A stretch of DNA of 5,473 nt from CAYHOI01 sp964358175 (GTDB lineage: Bacteria > Margulisbacteria > Riflemargulisbacteria > GWF2-35-9), in assembly GCA_964358175.1 (NCBI GenBank), contig CAYHOI010000115.1, positions 1 to 5,473 on the forward strand. The letters are read 5' to 3'. The position numbers were made by a program, and so were the translations under genes. Positions 1 to 5,473 of this stretch are shown here, in pieces (position 1 is the stretch's first letter; every line of letters begins with the position of its first letter). The notes under the pieces were generated by a model. It had not been told where the DNA came from, did no database searches, and saw only the letters and a list, made by a program, of their open reading frames with translations.

Positions 1-2
1 CA

Positions 3-47
3 GAAGACGGACAAAAATACAAGTCAGATGTAAAGGTAGTTTCATGA
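3..47 (+). CDS. Possible 3' end of a rightward gene, cut by the window edge
   Basis: The frame starting at base 3 is open from the window edge to a TGA at 45-47 and would encode a 14-residue tail rich in Lys, Asp and Val (EDGQKYKSDVKVVS). Its composition resembles a plausible protein terminus. It would converge on the GT9 gene and leave about 100 bp between the two stops. The other two plus-strand frames also stay open for a short distance (stops at 31-33 and 59-61), so the choice rests only on residue composition. I do not recognise the family, and it may simply be non-coding sequence. Confidence 0.2.
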   Translation, partial: EDGQKYKSDVKVVS

Positions 48-146
48 CAATGACTAAGTAGAATTGCTACCCCAAATAGTTCATAACTTTAACGTCCGTT
101 CATCCCGTATTGCACAATTATTATCTCCCAAGAAATAAAAACCAGA
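48..146. other. Short intergenic region with no recognised element
   Basis: This AT-rich spacer lies downstream of the GT9 gene. Only weak inverted repeats are visible, such as GTAG/CTAC at 58-61 and 67-70, and AACG/CGTT at 91-100 with a 2-nt loop. Neither has a GC-rich stem followed by a T run on either strand, so no intrinsic terminator is called. No tRNA-like or other RNA structure was recognised by eye. Confidence 0.5.
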
Positions 147-1475
147 CTAAAGCCTCTGCGACCTCAGCTTCTCAACAAAATTGTCGCCGGGAGAAAGTGT
201 CATAAATATTGGAGGGTAGTACAATTTCGTTGCCAATAGATTTCGAAAAAAAGTATTGTCCCAAAGGTTCACCTTGTCCTTGATGACCACGTTAATATCA
301 TGCGTCCAGACAAATGGGATGAAAGAGCGATCCATGTCCTGTCGGCAATATATCTTGAAGCCACTGAGTTCCTGCGTGAGTTCAGACGAGCTAAGATTGA
401 GGATATTGAGAGAAACACGTAGCATTTCCAATTTAAAATCTACCGTTTCCGGATGAAGTTCCGAAAGAACATTCTGCACTGCGCTTACCACATCTTCGAC
501 CCATAATCCCTCAATACAATCAGATGAAACGCACTTAAAAGGATAACAAATCTTTAGGCATGGAATCCGGGGGGTCACAATACGATGGAAGCCATAGGGG
601 GCCCATCGATTGGGTTTAATATATTTTGTCGGAGACAGGAGAACGACCGGAATTTTCAACGCGGCAGCAATATGCATGGGCCCTGTGTCTACTGAAATAA
701 ATGCTCGTGCTTTTTGAATGAGCTTCACCAGGTCGAGGAGACCCGTTTGATTCGTGAGATTGATCACGTTAACGAGTTTATTGCATATCTTCTCGTTTCG
801 CGTCGCCTCGGCAGAACCCCCCCCCGTCACCACGATATTATAGCCCTCCCCGCTCAGCCTCGAAATAAGTTCCCGAAAACGTTCTAAAGGCCAAATAATA
901 TTGCCGTTTCCACGCCCCATACCGGGATGAACAATCAGGTAATCCGTCGGAAGATTTTTGACTTCAAAATCCGGCAAGGTCAATGACTCTAAGCCATATT
1001 CAGGTTTCTGTAGTATCGGCACATCCAGCGGAGCCAACAACTGCATGTTCAGGTCCAGTTCGTGACAAAAGAAATTGCGAAACCCTTGAGGGATAGAATG
1101 GCTATAAAACAAATTCGGCCCCACCTTCAACCGATCACCAATCCGCATAGGGATCCCAGCAATCCATGTCAACAAAGCATGATCCAACTCGTTATAACAA
1201 TGGATCGAAACATCAAACTGACGTTTCTTTAACTGTGCCAAAAGAGCCCAGTAATCTGAACGTTTTTTGGACTTATAATAATCATCAATGATAATACCGC
1301 TTACCTCAGGATGCACCAAAAGCAAAGGTGCGGTATACGTAGAACATAGATAATAAACTTCGACATGGGGCAATGCCTTTTTCAATGCCATGAGAAGCGG
1401 AAGAGTGAGAATAATATCCCCCAGCGCATCAGGTCGAACAATAAGGATTTTTCGCACAGCGCTGGGCTTTCGCAT
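147..1475 (-). CDS. Glycosyltransferase family 9 (heptosyltransferase-like) with C-terminal extension
   Basis: Predicted cytoplasmic GT-B fold enzyme that moves a sugar, classically ADP-heptose, onto lipopolysaccharide core or a related surface glycan. The actual donor cannot be read from sequence. The N-terminal acceptor half opens with the family signature VRPDALGDIILTLPLL (residues 13-28), including the conserved GD at 19-20. The donor half shows VHPGMG (182-187), IWPLERF (194-200), VTGGG (216-220) and the hallmark VDTGPMHIAAAL (262-273). A cysteine cluster follows (C306, C310, C315, C320), as in many GT9 proteins. Typical members are about 320-360 residues. This one has 442, and residues ~345-442 match no domain I know. 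The ATG at 1475 is well fixed, because an in-frame TGA lies 15 nt upstream (1490-1488) with no other start between. There is no Shine-Dalgarno sequence. The coding strand has a G9 run (817-825) in the VTGGG codons. Divergent from the GT2-like gene, suggesting a shared pathway. Family confidence is high; substrate is unknown. Confidence 0.9.
   Translation of the reverse strand: MRKPSAVRKILIVRPDALGDIILTLPLLMALKKALPHVEVYYLCSTYTAPLLLVHPEVSGIIIDDYYKSKKRSDYWALLAQLKKRQFDVSIHCYNELDHALLTWIAGIPMRIGDRLKVGPNLFYSHSIPQGFRNFFCHELDLNMQLLAPLDVPILQKPEYGLESLTLPDFEVKNLPTDYLIVHPGMGRGNGNIIWPLERFRELISRLSGEGYNIVVTGGGSAEATRNEKICNKLVNVINLTNQTGLLDLVKLIQKARAFISVDTGPMHIAAALKIPVVLLSPTKYIKPNRWAPYGFHRIVTPRIPCLKICYPFKCVSSDCIEGLWVEDVVSAVQNVLSELHPETVDFKLEMLRVSLNILNLSSSELTQELSGFKIYCRQDMDRSFIPFVWTHDINVVIKDKVNLWDNTFFRNLLATKLYYPPIFMTLSPGDNFVEKLRSQRL
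817..825. repeat. Homopolymeric C9 (G9 in the GT9 coding strand)
   Basis: Nine consecutive C on the plus strand read as ACG GGG GGG GGT in the GT9 gene, encoding T217-G218-G219-G220. It is the longest homopolymer I found in the window; other G or C runs reach only about six. Reading through the flanks, one extra G brings a TAA at 780-778 into frame, and one fewer G brings a TGA at 766-764 into frame. Either indel would therefore cut the protein at about residue 235-240, before the VDTGPMH donor-site motif. As given, the frame is intact. Confidence 0.9.
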
Positions 1476-1481
1476 GGCAAA

Positions 1482-1490
1482 ATTATATCA
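1482..1490 (-). promoter_or_regulatory. Extended -10 promoter of the GT9 gene, predicted leaderless
   Basis: On the minus strand TGATATAAT is a perfect extended -10 (TGn-TATAAT) at 1490-1482. Exactly six bases (1481-1476) separate it from the ATG, so the usual +1, seven bases after the last base of the hexamer, falls on the A of the start codon at 1475. The -35 region lies inside the start of the divergent gene and is weak, which is typical of extended -10 promoters. No SD-like sequence lies between this element and the ATG. Confidence 0.65.
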
Positions 1491-1496
1491 TATAAT
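1482..1496. repeat. Perfect 15-bp palindrome between divergent glycosyltransferase genes
   Basis: ATTATAT-C-ATATAAT is a perfect inverted repeat of two 7-bp arms around C1489. Each arm carries a consensus TATAAT on one strand: 1491-1496 on plus and 1487-1482 on minus. It takes up half of the 30-bp gap between the two start codons. The simplest reading is a symmetric bidirectional promoter core. A regulator-binding site is an alternative, or an addition. Confidence 0.85.
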
Positions 1497-1505
1497 GCAT
1501 ACCCC

Positions 1506-2255
1506 ATGGACATTAGCGAATCCCTTGAGACCAAACCTCTCTTTCACTCTACTTTCGATCATTCCCGATTTAAAGATCAGATTGTGATCCTCGTGGCCAC
1601 TCACTGGTATTTGGATCTTATCCAGAAGTCTTTGAACAGTATTCTTGCGGTTTTGCGTAAGCGCAATGACGTTTTTGTGGTTATTCTTGATAACCATTCT
1701 GAAATCCCTATTCGGGAATATTTAAACTCTATTCACCATCCTCGGCTTGAAACAAATTTCGTCAATGAGAATTTGGGGAAAGCCGTGGTGATCAATAATT
1801 ATATCCGCACGTATATTTCAGAAAGTACTCTTCCTAGACTTTTTGTCGTCATCGACCCGGATATCACATTTTCTCTTGAAAGTTTCAACGCGCTGGTTCG
1901 CGCAGCTGAAAATATCCCCCGAATCGGGATGCTCAGCATGCGCTACGAAAAGAATATCTGTAACCCTGAAAGCAATTTATTTTTCCCAGCCAGAAAACTG
2001 AAGGGACGTGATGGCGAACAATACGAAGTAGTCTTCCCATTCATGAGCAATGTTGCGGGCGGAATCTTTGCTATTCAGGGAGATATCGTTCTCAACCGGC
2101 TCAAGGGACGATTGTTTCCGAAGAAGAAGTACGATGTCTATTGGCATGATGACGCCGCCCTTTACGATGCCTTGAAATGGCGATACCGAAACGGCTACCT
2201 CAACGGCACTTTGGCAAAACACTACAAATCAGGAGACAAAATTATTTCTGATTAA
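1506..2255 (+). CDS. Family 2-like glycosyltransferase, surface glycan synthesis
   Basis: Predicted cytoplasmic GT-A fold transferase of 249 residues using a nucleotide-sugar donor; acceptor and sugar are unknown. The order of motifs fits GT2: a beta strand leading into VVILDNHS (58-65, the usual V-x-DN-x-S donor site), NLGKA (89-93), the metal-binding DxD region FVVIDPDI (113-120, D117 and D119), AGGIFAI (184-190), and WHDDAAL (213-219), which occupies the place of the ED catalytic-base motif. HY at 239-240 near the end may correspond to the late conserved His. There is no signal peptide or membrane segment. The frame stays open upstream to an ATG at 1365, but that start would overlap the divergent GT9 gene by 111 bp. 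The ATG at 1506 directly follows a TATAAT and precedes the first GT2-like strand, so it is preferred. The 3' end overlaps convergent ispD by 14 bp. It probably acts with the GT9 enzyme on one glycan. Confidence 0.8.
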   Translation: MDISESLETKPLFHSTFDHSRFKDQIVILVATHWYLDLIQKSLNSILAVLRKRNDVFVVILDNHSEIPIREYLNSIHHPRLETNFVNENLGKAVVINNYIRTYISESTLPRLFVVIDPDITFSLESFNALVRAAENIPRIGMLSMRYEKNICNPESNLFFPARKLKGRDGEQYEVVFPFMSNVAGGIFAIQGDIVLNRLKGRLFPKKKYDVYWHDDAALYDALKWRYRNGYLNGTLAKHYKSGDKIISD

Positions 2256-2940
2256 CCGACTTTAGTAGCATTTTGGCCAACTCCAAATCTTGTGGATAGG
2301 TAATTTTAATATTTTCTGGATCGCCTTGAACAAGTCCGATGGTAGATAACTGATAGGCAAAAACAAGACTCGCGTCATCCGTGATATCGAATCGATTGTC
2401 TCTTAATGAAAGTTCATGCGCCTCTCGAATACATTCAAATTTGAAGCCCTGCGGCGTCTGCACCTGACATAAATATCGGCGATCAGGAATATGTTTCAAG
2501 TGGTGTTTCGAATCAATCTCGTAAATAGTATCATTGGCGGGAATAACGGTGCTGACTGCGGCTACTTTTTGCAACTTCTTCACACAGTCATTAATAATTC
2601 TCTGTGAAATGAGAGGCCTGGCTGCATCATGAATCAGAACGTGTGTGGCCTCCGGACTGCAAACTTTAATGCCCTCAAATGAAGACTGTTGACGAGTAAG
2701 CCCTCCTGGGATAACCGTGCTTAGCTTAGGATAATTTTTTTTAGGAATCCATTTTTCATAGATGTTCATGTACTCCGGATTCATCACCAAAATAATCTCG
2801 CTAATGTGTGGATTATTCTCATACGCCTCGAGGCTATAGGCCAAAATGGGCTTGCCTTCAAGAGACAGAAACTGTTTCGGTATCACTGACAAAAACCGAT
2901 CCCCCCTGCCCGAAGCGAGAATAATCGCAGTGATGGTCAT
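2242..2940 (-). CDS. ispD: 2-C-methyl-D-erythritol 4-phosphate cytidylyltransferase
   Basis: Third enzyme of the MEP (non-mevalonate) isoprenoid pathway. It joins CTP and 2-C-methyl-D-erythritol 4-phosphate to give CDP-ME and pyrophosphate in the cytoplasm. The 232 residues match the family's usual ~230. The N-terminal nucleotide loop is ILASGRGDRF (7-16), with R15 and K22 (in PKQFL, 21-25) at the catalytic Arg/Lys positions. GGLTRQQS (79-86), HDAARP (104-109, D105), QTPQGF (161-166), DITDDASL (185-192) and GDPENIKIT (206-214, K212) follow in standard order. The loop has Ser where Ala is usual (ASG instead of AAG). HDAARP rather than HDSVRP favours IspD over the related ribitol-phosphate cytidylyltransferase TarI. 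The gene starts inside the leuS stop (ATGA), implying translational coupling, and has an SD-like GGTGA. No ispF is fused or adjacent. A8 at 2735-2742 lies in codons for P-K-K-N. Confidence 0.93.
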   Translation of the reverse strand: MTITAIILASGRGDRFLSVIPKQFLSLEGKPILAYSLEAYENNPHISEIILVMNPEYMNIYEKWIPKKNYPKLSTVIPGGLTRQQSSFEGIKVCSPEATHVLIHDAARPLISQRIINDCVKKLQKVAAVSTVIPANDTIYEIDSKHHLKHIPDRRYLCQVQTPQGFKFECIREAHELSLRDNRFDITDDASLVFAYQLSTIGLVQGDPENIKITYPQDLELAKMLLKSVNQK

Positions 2941-5363
2941 TCGCTCACCACCAAATTCACCAACTTATTGGGAACGACCACTTCCTTGAGGATGGCCTTT
3001 CCCACGATATATTTGGTCAGCAGTATTTTTGCCTGAGAAAGAAGCTCTTCCTTTGTAATATCCTTTGGCATCTGTTGGCTTTCTCTCAATTTCCCATTAA
3101 CCATAAATACATAGGTCTGCCTTTCGGTGGCCAGTGCGATTTCTTCAAAATTGGGCCAACTCTGCTGATGAATACTATACTCATTCCCCAGTCGATGCCA
3201 GCATTCTTCAGTCAGATGGGGAGCAAACGGTGCTAAAAGAATTAAGAGTGTTTCTAGAGTTTTCTTCTTCAATTGATTTTCTTTGCCAAGATTATTTACC
3301 CCTATCATCAACGCGCTGATCGCGGTATTGAACTTATAAGACTCAATGTCATCGCCAACTTTCTTAATGGTCTTCTGCATCTCCCTGATCAGGATTTCAG
3401 ACTCAGAGGTCTCTGGTAGAATTGGCTTATCCAGTAAACGCCACACCTTTTCAAGAAATCGTCGAACCCCCGCAATATTTTTGGTTGACCAAGGCTTGGA
3501 CATTTCGAGAGGCCCCATGAACATCTCATACAACCGTATCGCATCCGCTCCAAACTCCACAATCACATCATCAGGATTCACGACGTTCCCCATAGACTTA
3601 GACATTTTCTGTCCGTCCTCGCCTAAAATAAGTCCCTGATTAGTCAGTTTCTGAAAGGGCTCTGGGGTTGGCACGACCCCAAGATCATAAAGAACCTTAT
3701 GCCAGAATCGCGAATAAAGGAGGTGGAGGACGGCATGCTCTGCTCCACCTATATAGGCGTCTACTGGAAGCCAATACTCTAATTTCTCCTTATCCGCCAA
3801 GCTATGTGAATTCTTTGGATCGATGAAACGCAGATAATACCATGAGGATCCTGCCCACTGCGGCATGGTATTGGTTTCACGCTTTGCAACACCAGCGCAT
3901 ACAGGACATGTCGTATTGACCCACTCTACAATATTAACGAGAGGTGATTCTCCCGTCCCAGAAGACTCATAACGATCCACCTTTGGCAACATGACCGGCA
4001 ACTGCTCTTCAGGGACAGGCACCACCCCACAGACATTACAGTGTATGATAGGAATGGGTTCCCCCCAATACCGTTGCCTAGAAAAAACCCAATCTCGGAG
4101 TTTGTATTGCACCTTTGAAGTCCCTATCCCTTTTGCCTCCAAGTCGTTGATCATGGAAGTCTTAAACTCAGCCGTTGTAAGACCGTCATACTGCTCTGAA
4201 TGAATTGCAAATCCTTCACCTACATAAGCTTCTTTCAAGTCCTCCAAAACATCCCCTTTATGACGGGTAACCACTTGAACCATTGGAAGACCAAACGTCT
4301 TAGCAAATGCAAAGTCTCGCTCATCATGCGCAGGTACGGCCATAATCGCCCCTGTACCATACGTAGACAATACATAATCAGCAATCCAAATAGGAACGTG
4401 CTTTCCATTGACAGGATTAATCGCATACGATCCCGTAAAAACACCTGTCTTTGTTTTTGACAAAAAGACGCGTTCAGTATCACTTTTTTTGCTGGCTGCC
4501 TCAACATACGCTTCTACAGCCAACTTCTGCGTCTGGGTGGTAAGCTTCATGACCAAGGGATGCTCTGGTGAAATCACCATATAAGTAACACCGTAGAGGG
4601 TGTCAGGACGTGTCGTAAAGACTACTAAGGGTTCAGACGAAACCTGGTTTATCTGAAAACTCACCTGTGCACCAACACTTCGACCGATCCAATTACGTTG
4701 CATAATTTTAATGGGCTCGGGCCAATCCAAAGGATCTAAGTCTGTCAAAAGCTGTTCAGCATAAGCTGTTATTCTTAATAACCATTGACGAAGATTTTTC
4801 TTCCCCACTTGCTCGCCGCATCTTTCACATGCCCCCTCGACCACTTCCTCATTGGCCAAGCCTGTTTTGCAAGAAGGACACCAGTTAATCGGAAAGGTGG
4901 CCTCATAAGCAAGACCCTTTTTATACAATTGCAGGAATATCCACTGTGTCCACTTGAAGTAGTCAGGTTCCGTTGTGTCAATCTCGCGTCCCCAATCATA
5001 GGAGAAACCAAGACTTTTAATTTGTCGTTTGAAATTTTCAATATTTTTTGCAGTACTCACGGAAGGATGCACACCCGTTTTCATCGCATAATTCTCTGCC
5101 GGAAGACCGAATGCATCCCATCCCATCGGATGAAGTACATTGAACCCCTTCATTCTCTTATAGCGAGACAGAATATCCGACGCCGTATAGCCTTCTGGAT
5201 GTCCCACATGAAGTCCTGCTCCAGAGGGATAGGGAAACATATCTAATACATAATAACGATGATTCTTAGAAATCTCAGGATTCTCTACAGTACGATACAA
5301 CTCGGTTTCATCCCATTTGTCTTGCCACTTCTTCTCAAATTCAAGATGATTAAACGCACACAT
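2937..5363 (-). CDS. leuS: Leucyl-tRNA synthetase
   Basis: Class I aminoacyl-tRNA synthetase that activates leucine with ATP and charges tRNA-Leu in the cytoplasm. It hydrolyses mischarged tRNA in the CP1 editing domain. The HIGH box is HVGH (52-55, in PYPSGAGLHVGH) and the KMSKS box is exact (586-590). Editing-site motifs are TTRPDTLYG (250-258) and GTGAIMAVPAHDERD (336-350, D347 being the usual editing Asp). Cysteine pairs C162/C165 with C179/C182, and C442/C445 with C486/C489, look like zinc sites. The anticodon-binding region and the C-terminal domain (VNGKLR 755-760; PNKLVNLVV 798-806) are complete. At 808 residues it matches the short, Bacillus-like form: the leucine-specific insertion that precedes KMSKS in the ~860-residue E. 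coli enzyme is absent. The ATG at 5363 is the only plausible start, because an in-frame TGA lies 36 nt upstream. There is no SD sequence. First gene of a leuS-ispD unit. Confidence 0.97.
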   Translation of the reverse strand: MCAFNHLEFEKKWQDKWDETELYRTVENPEISKNHRYYVLDMFPYPSGAGLHVGHPEGYTASDILSRYKRMKGFNVLHPMGWDAFGLPAENYAMKTGVHPSVSTAKNIENFKRQIKSLGFSYDWGREIDTTEPDYFKWTQWIFLQLYKKGLAYEATFPINWCPSCKTGLANEEVVEGACERCGEQVGKKNLRQWLLRITAYAEQLLTDLDPLDWPEPIKIMQRNWIGRSVGAQVSFQINQVSSEPLVVFTTRPDTLYGVTYMVISPEHPLVMKLTTQTQKLAVEAYVEAASKKSDTERVFLSKTKTGVFTGSYAINPVNGKHVPIWIADYVLSTYGTGAIMAVPAHDERDFAFAKTFGLPMVQVVTRHKGDVLEDLKEAYVGEGFAIHSEQYDGLTTAEFKTSMINDLEAKGIGTSKVQYKLRDWVFSRQRYWGEPIPIIHCNVCGVVPVPEEQLPVMLPKVDRYESSGTGESPLVNIVEWVNTTCPVCAGVAKRETNTMPQWAGSSWYYLRFIDPKNSHSLADKEKLEYWLPVDAYIGGAEHAVLHLLYSRFWHKVLYDLGVVPTPEPFQKLTNQGLILGEDGQKMSKSMGNVVNPDDVIVEFGADAIRLYEMFMGPLEMSKPWSTKNIAGVRRFLEKVWRLLDKPILPETSESEILIREMQKTIKKVGDDIESYKFNTAISALMIGVNNLGKENQLKKKTLETLLILLAPFAPHLTEECWHRLGNEYSIHQQSWPNFEEIALATERQTYVFMVNGKLRESQQMPKDITKEELLSQAKILLTKYIVGKAILKEVVVPNKLVNLVVSE
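2945..2949 (-). promoter_or_regulatory. SD-like sequence for ispD
   Basis: GGTGA on the minus strand lies four bases before the ispD ATG, inside the last codons of leuS. It matches the 3' half of the AGGAGGTGA anti-SD complement. It is the only start in the window with a recognisable ribosome binding site, and it belongs to the only gene that is not first in its transcript. Spacing is slightly short. Confidence 0.5.
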
Positions 5364-5371
5364 GCGAATTG

Positions 5372-5400
5372 ATTCTATGGAGAAATCACCGATACGTCAA
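5372..5400 (-). promoter_or_regulatory. Sigma70-type promoter of leuS-ispD, predicted leaderless
   Basis: On the minus strand, TTGACG (5400-5395, 5/6 to consensus) and TAGAAT (5377-5372, 5/6) are separated by the ideal 17 bp. Counting seven bases from the last base of the -10 puts +1 at 5365 (G). The next purine is the A of the leuS ATG at 5363. The leader would be 0-2 nt, so no T-box, attenuator or SD could be transcribed from this promoter. Confidence 0.7.
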
Positions 5401-5422
5401 CGTATACTCTACTAGAATACGT
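5400..5422. repeat. Inverted repeat upstream of the leuS promoter
   Basis: ACGTAT (5400-5405) and ATACGT (5417-5422) are perfect 6-bp inverted arms around an 11-bp centre, touching the edge of the leuS -35 element. A third ACGT sits at 5394-5397. This could be a dimeric regulator site, but arms this short also arise by chance. Confidence 0.3.
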
Positions 5423-5446
5423 AACCGATGAGTTTCTGGGGGGTGG

Positions 5447-5467
5447 CGGTTTACGGTTTACGGTGAA
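5447..5467. repeat. Short tandem heptamer repeat near the right edge
   Basis: CGGTTTA occurs twice in tandem (5447-5453, 5454-5460), followed by a diverged third unit CGGTGAA (5461-5467). It sits in the non-coding region upstream of leuS and is close to the end of the window, so the full array length cannot be seen. No coding frame of useful length runs through it. Confidence 0.55.
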
Positions 5468-5473
5468 TTTGGC

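Larger units (their letters stand above)
1469..1496 (+). promoter_or_regulatory. Promoter of the GT2-like gene, predicted near-leaderless
   Basis: A consensus TATAAT sits at 1491-1496, with a 4/6 match to the -35 consensus (TTCGCA, 1469-1474) after a 16-bp spacer. The expected +1 is around 1502-1506. The start codon is at 1506, which leaves a leader of about 0-4 nt. The nine bases between the hexamer and the ATG (GCATACCCC) contain no Shine-Dalgarno sequence. It overlaps the divergent promoter on the other strand. Confidence 0.6.

Noticed and set aside
35..71. GGTAG/CTACC inverted repeat as a terminator for the GT9 gene or an upstream gene
   Set aside because: Five-bp arms around a 27-nt centre with no adjacent T run on either strand. 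It is not stable enough to call.
1365..1505. Longer N-terminus for the GT2-like protein starting at the ATG at 1365
   Set aside because: It would overlap the divergent GT9 gene by 111 bp, adds 47 polar residues unlike a GT2 N-terminus, and would place the start upstream of the TATAAT at 1491-1496. The open frame is explained as a shadow of the GT9 gene.
2242..2940. Identification of the cytidylyltransferase as TarI (ribitol 5-phosphate) instead of IspD
   Set aside because: HDAARP and QVQTPQGF match the IspD pattern, and no tarJ-like reductase is adjacent. A substrate test or phylogeny would settle the remaining doubt.
4785..5246. 153-codon open frame antisense to leuS on the plus strand
   Set aside because: It lies entirely opposite well-conserved leuS sequence. 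The translation is rich in Cys, His and Arg with no recognisable motif, and no promoter or SD was seen. It is a shadow frame, as are shorter ones at 3346-3639, 4200-4460 and 256-456.
5403..5418. Plus-strand -10-like hexamers TATACT (5403-5408) and TAGAAT (5413-5418)
   Set aside because: Neither has a -35 match at 16-18 bp, and no coding frame of useful length begins downstream within the window; the ATG at 5428 stops after 12 codons.
5436..5456. Resemblance of GGGGTGGCGG on the plus strand to the T-box consensus AGGGTGGNACCGCG
   Set aside because: It is on the strand opposite leuS, lacks the ACCGCG half, and no stem I, terminator or antiterminator is visible. The predicted leuS transcript starts far downstream of it.

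Overview
The window is a 5.5 kb piece of a bacterial chromosome, probably from a Gram-negative organism. The evidence is a heptosyltransferase-type (GT9) glycosyltransferase, a bacterial-type leucyl-tRNA synthetase, and IspD of the MEP isoprenoid pathway. Base composition looks like the mid-40s % GC by eye. I cannot name a phylum from the sequence alone. No phage, IS, CRISPR, tRNA or rRNA feature is visible.

Layout, left to right. Positions 1-146 are mostly non-coding; the first ~47 bases may hold the 3' end of a rightward gene. Positions 147-1475 (minus) encode a 442-residue GT9-family glycosyltransferase with an unrecognised C-terminal extension of ~95 residues and a run of nine G inside the gene. 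A 30-bp gap (1476-1505) separates it from a divergent family-2-like glycosyltransferase of 249 residues (1506-2255, plus). That gene runs tail-to-tail into ispD (2242-2940, minus), and the two overlap by 14 bp. ispD is the second gene of a two-gene unit behind leuS (2937-5363, minus), with a 4-bp ATGA stop/start overlap. The last 110 bp hold the leuS promoter and a short heptamer repeat cut by the window edge.

Functionally there are two modules. One is a divergent pair of glycosyltransferases, probably for lipopolysaccharide or another surface glycan. The other is a housekeeping leuS-ispD unit (tRNA-Leu charging, then isoprenoid precursor synthesis).

The most notable structure is regulatory. 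The gap between the two glycosyltransferases contains a perfect 15-bp palindrome whose two arms each contain the consensus TATAAT, one per strand. Each is so close to a start codon that the predicted transcripts would have leaders of about 0-4 nt. The leuS promoter (TTGACG, 17 bp, TAGAAT) likewise places transcription initiation at or within about 2 nt of the ATG. All three first genes lack a Shine-Dalgarno sequence, while the internal gene ispD has an SD-like GGTGA. This suggests leaderless translation of first genes. The G9 tract in the GT9 gene is a second point of interest, as a possible phase-variation switch. I found no clear evidence of a wholly new multi-gene system.
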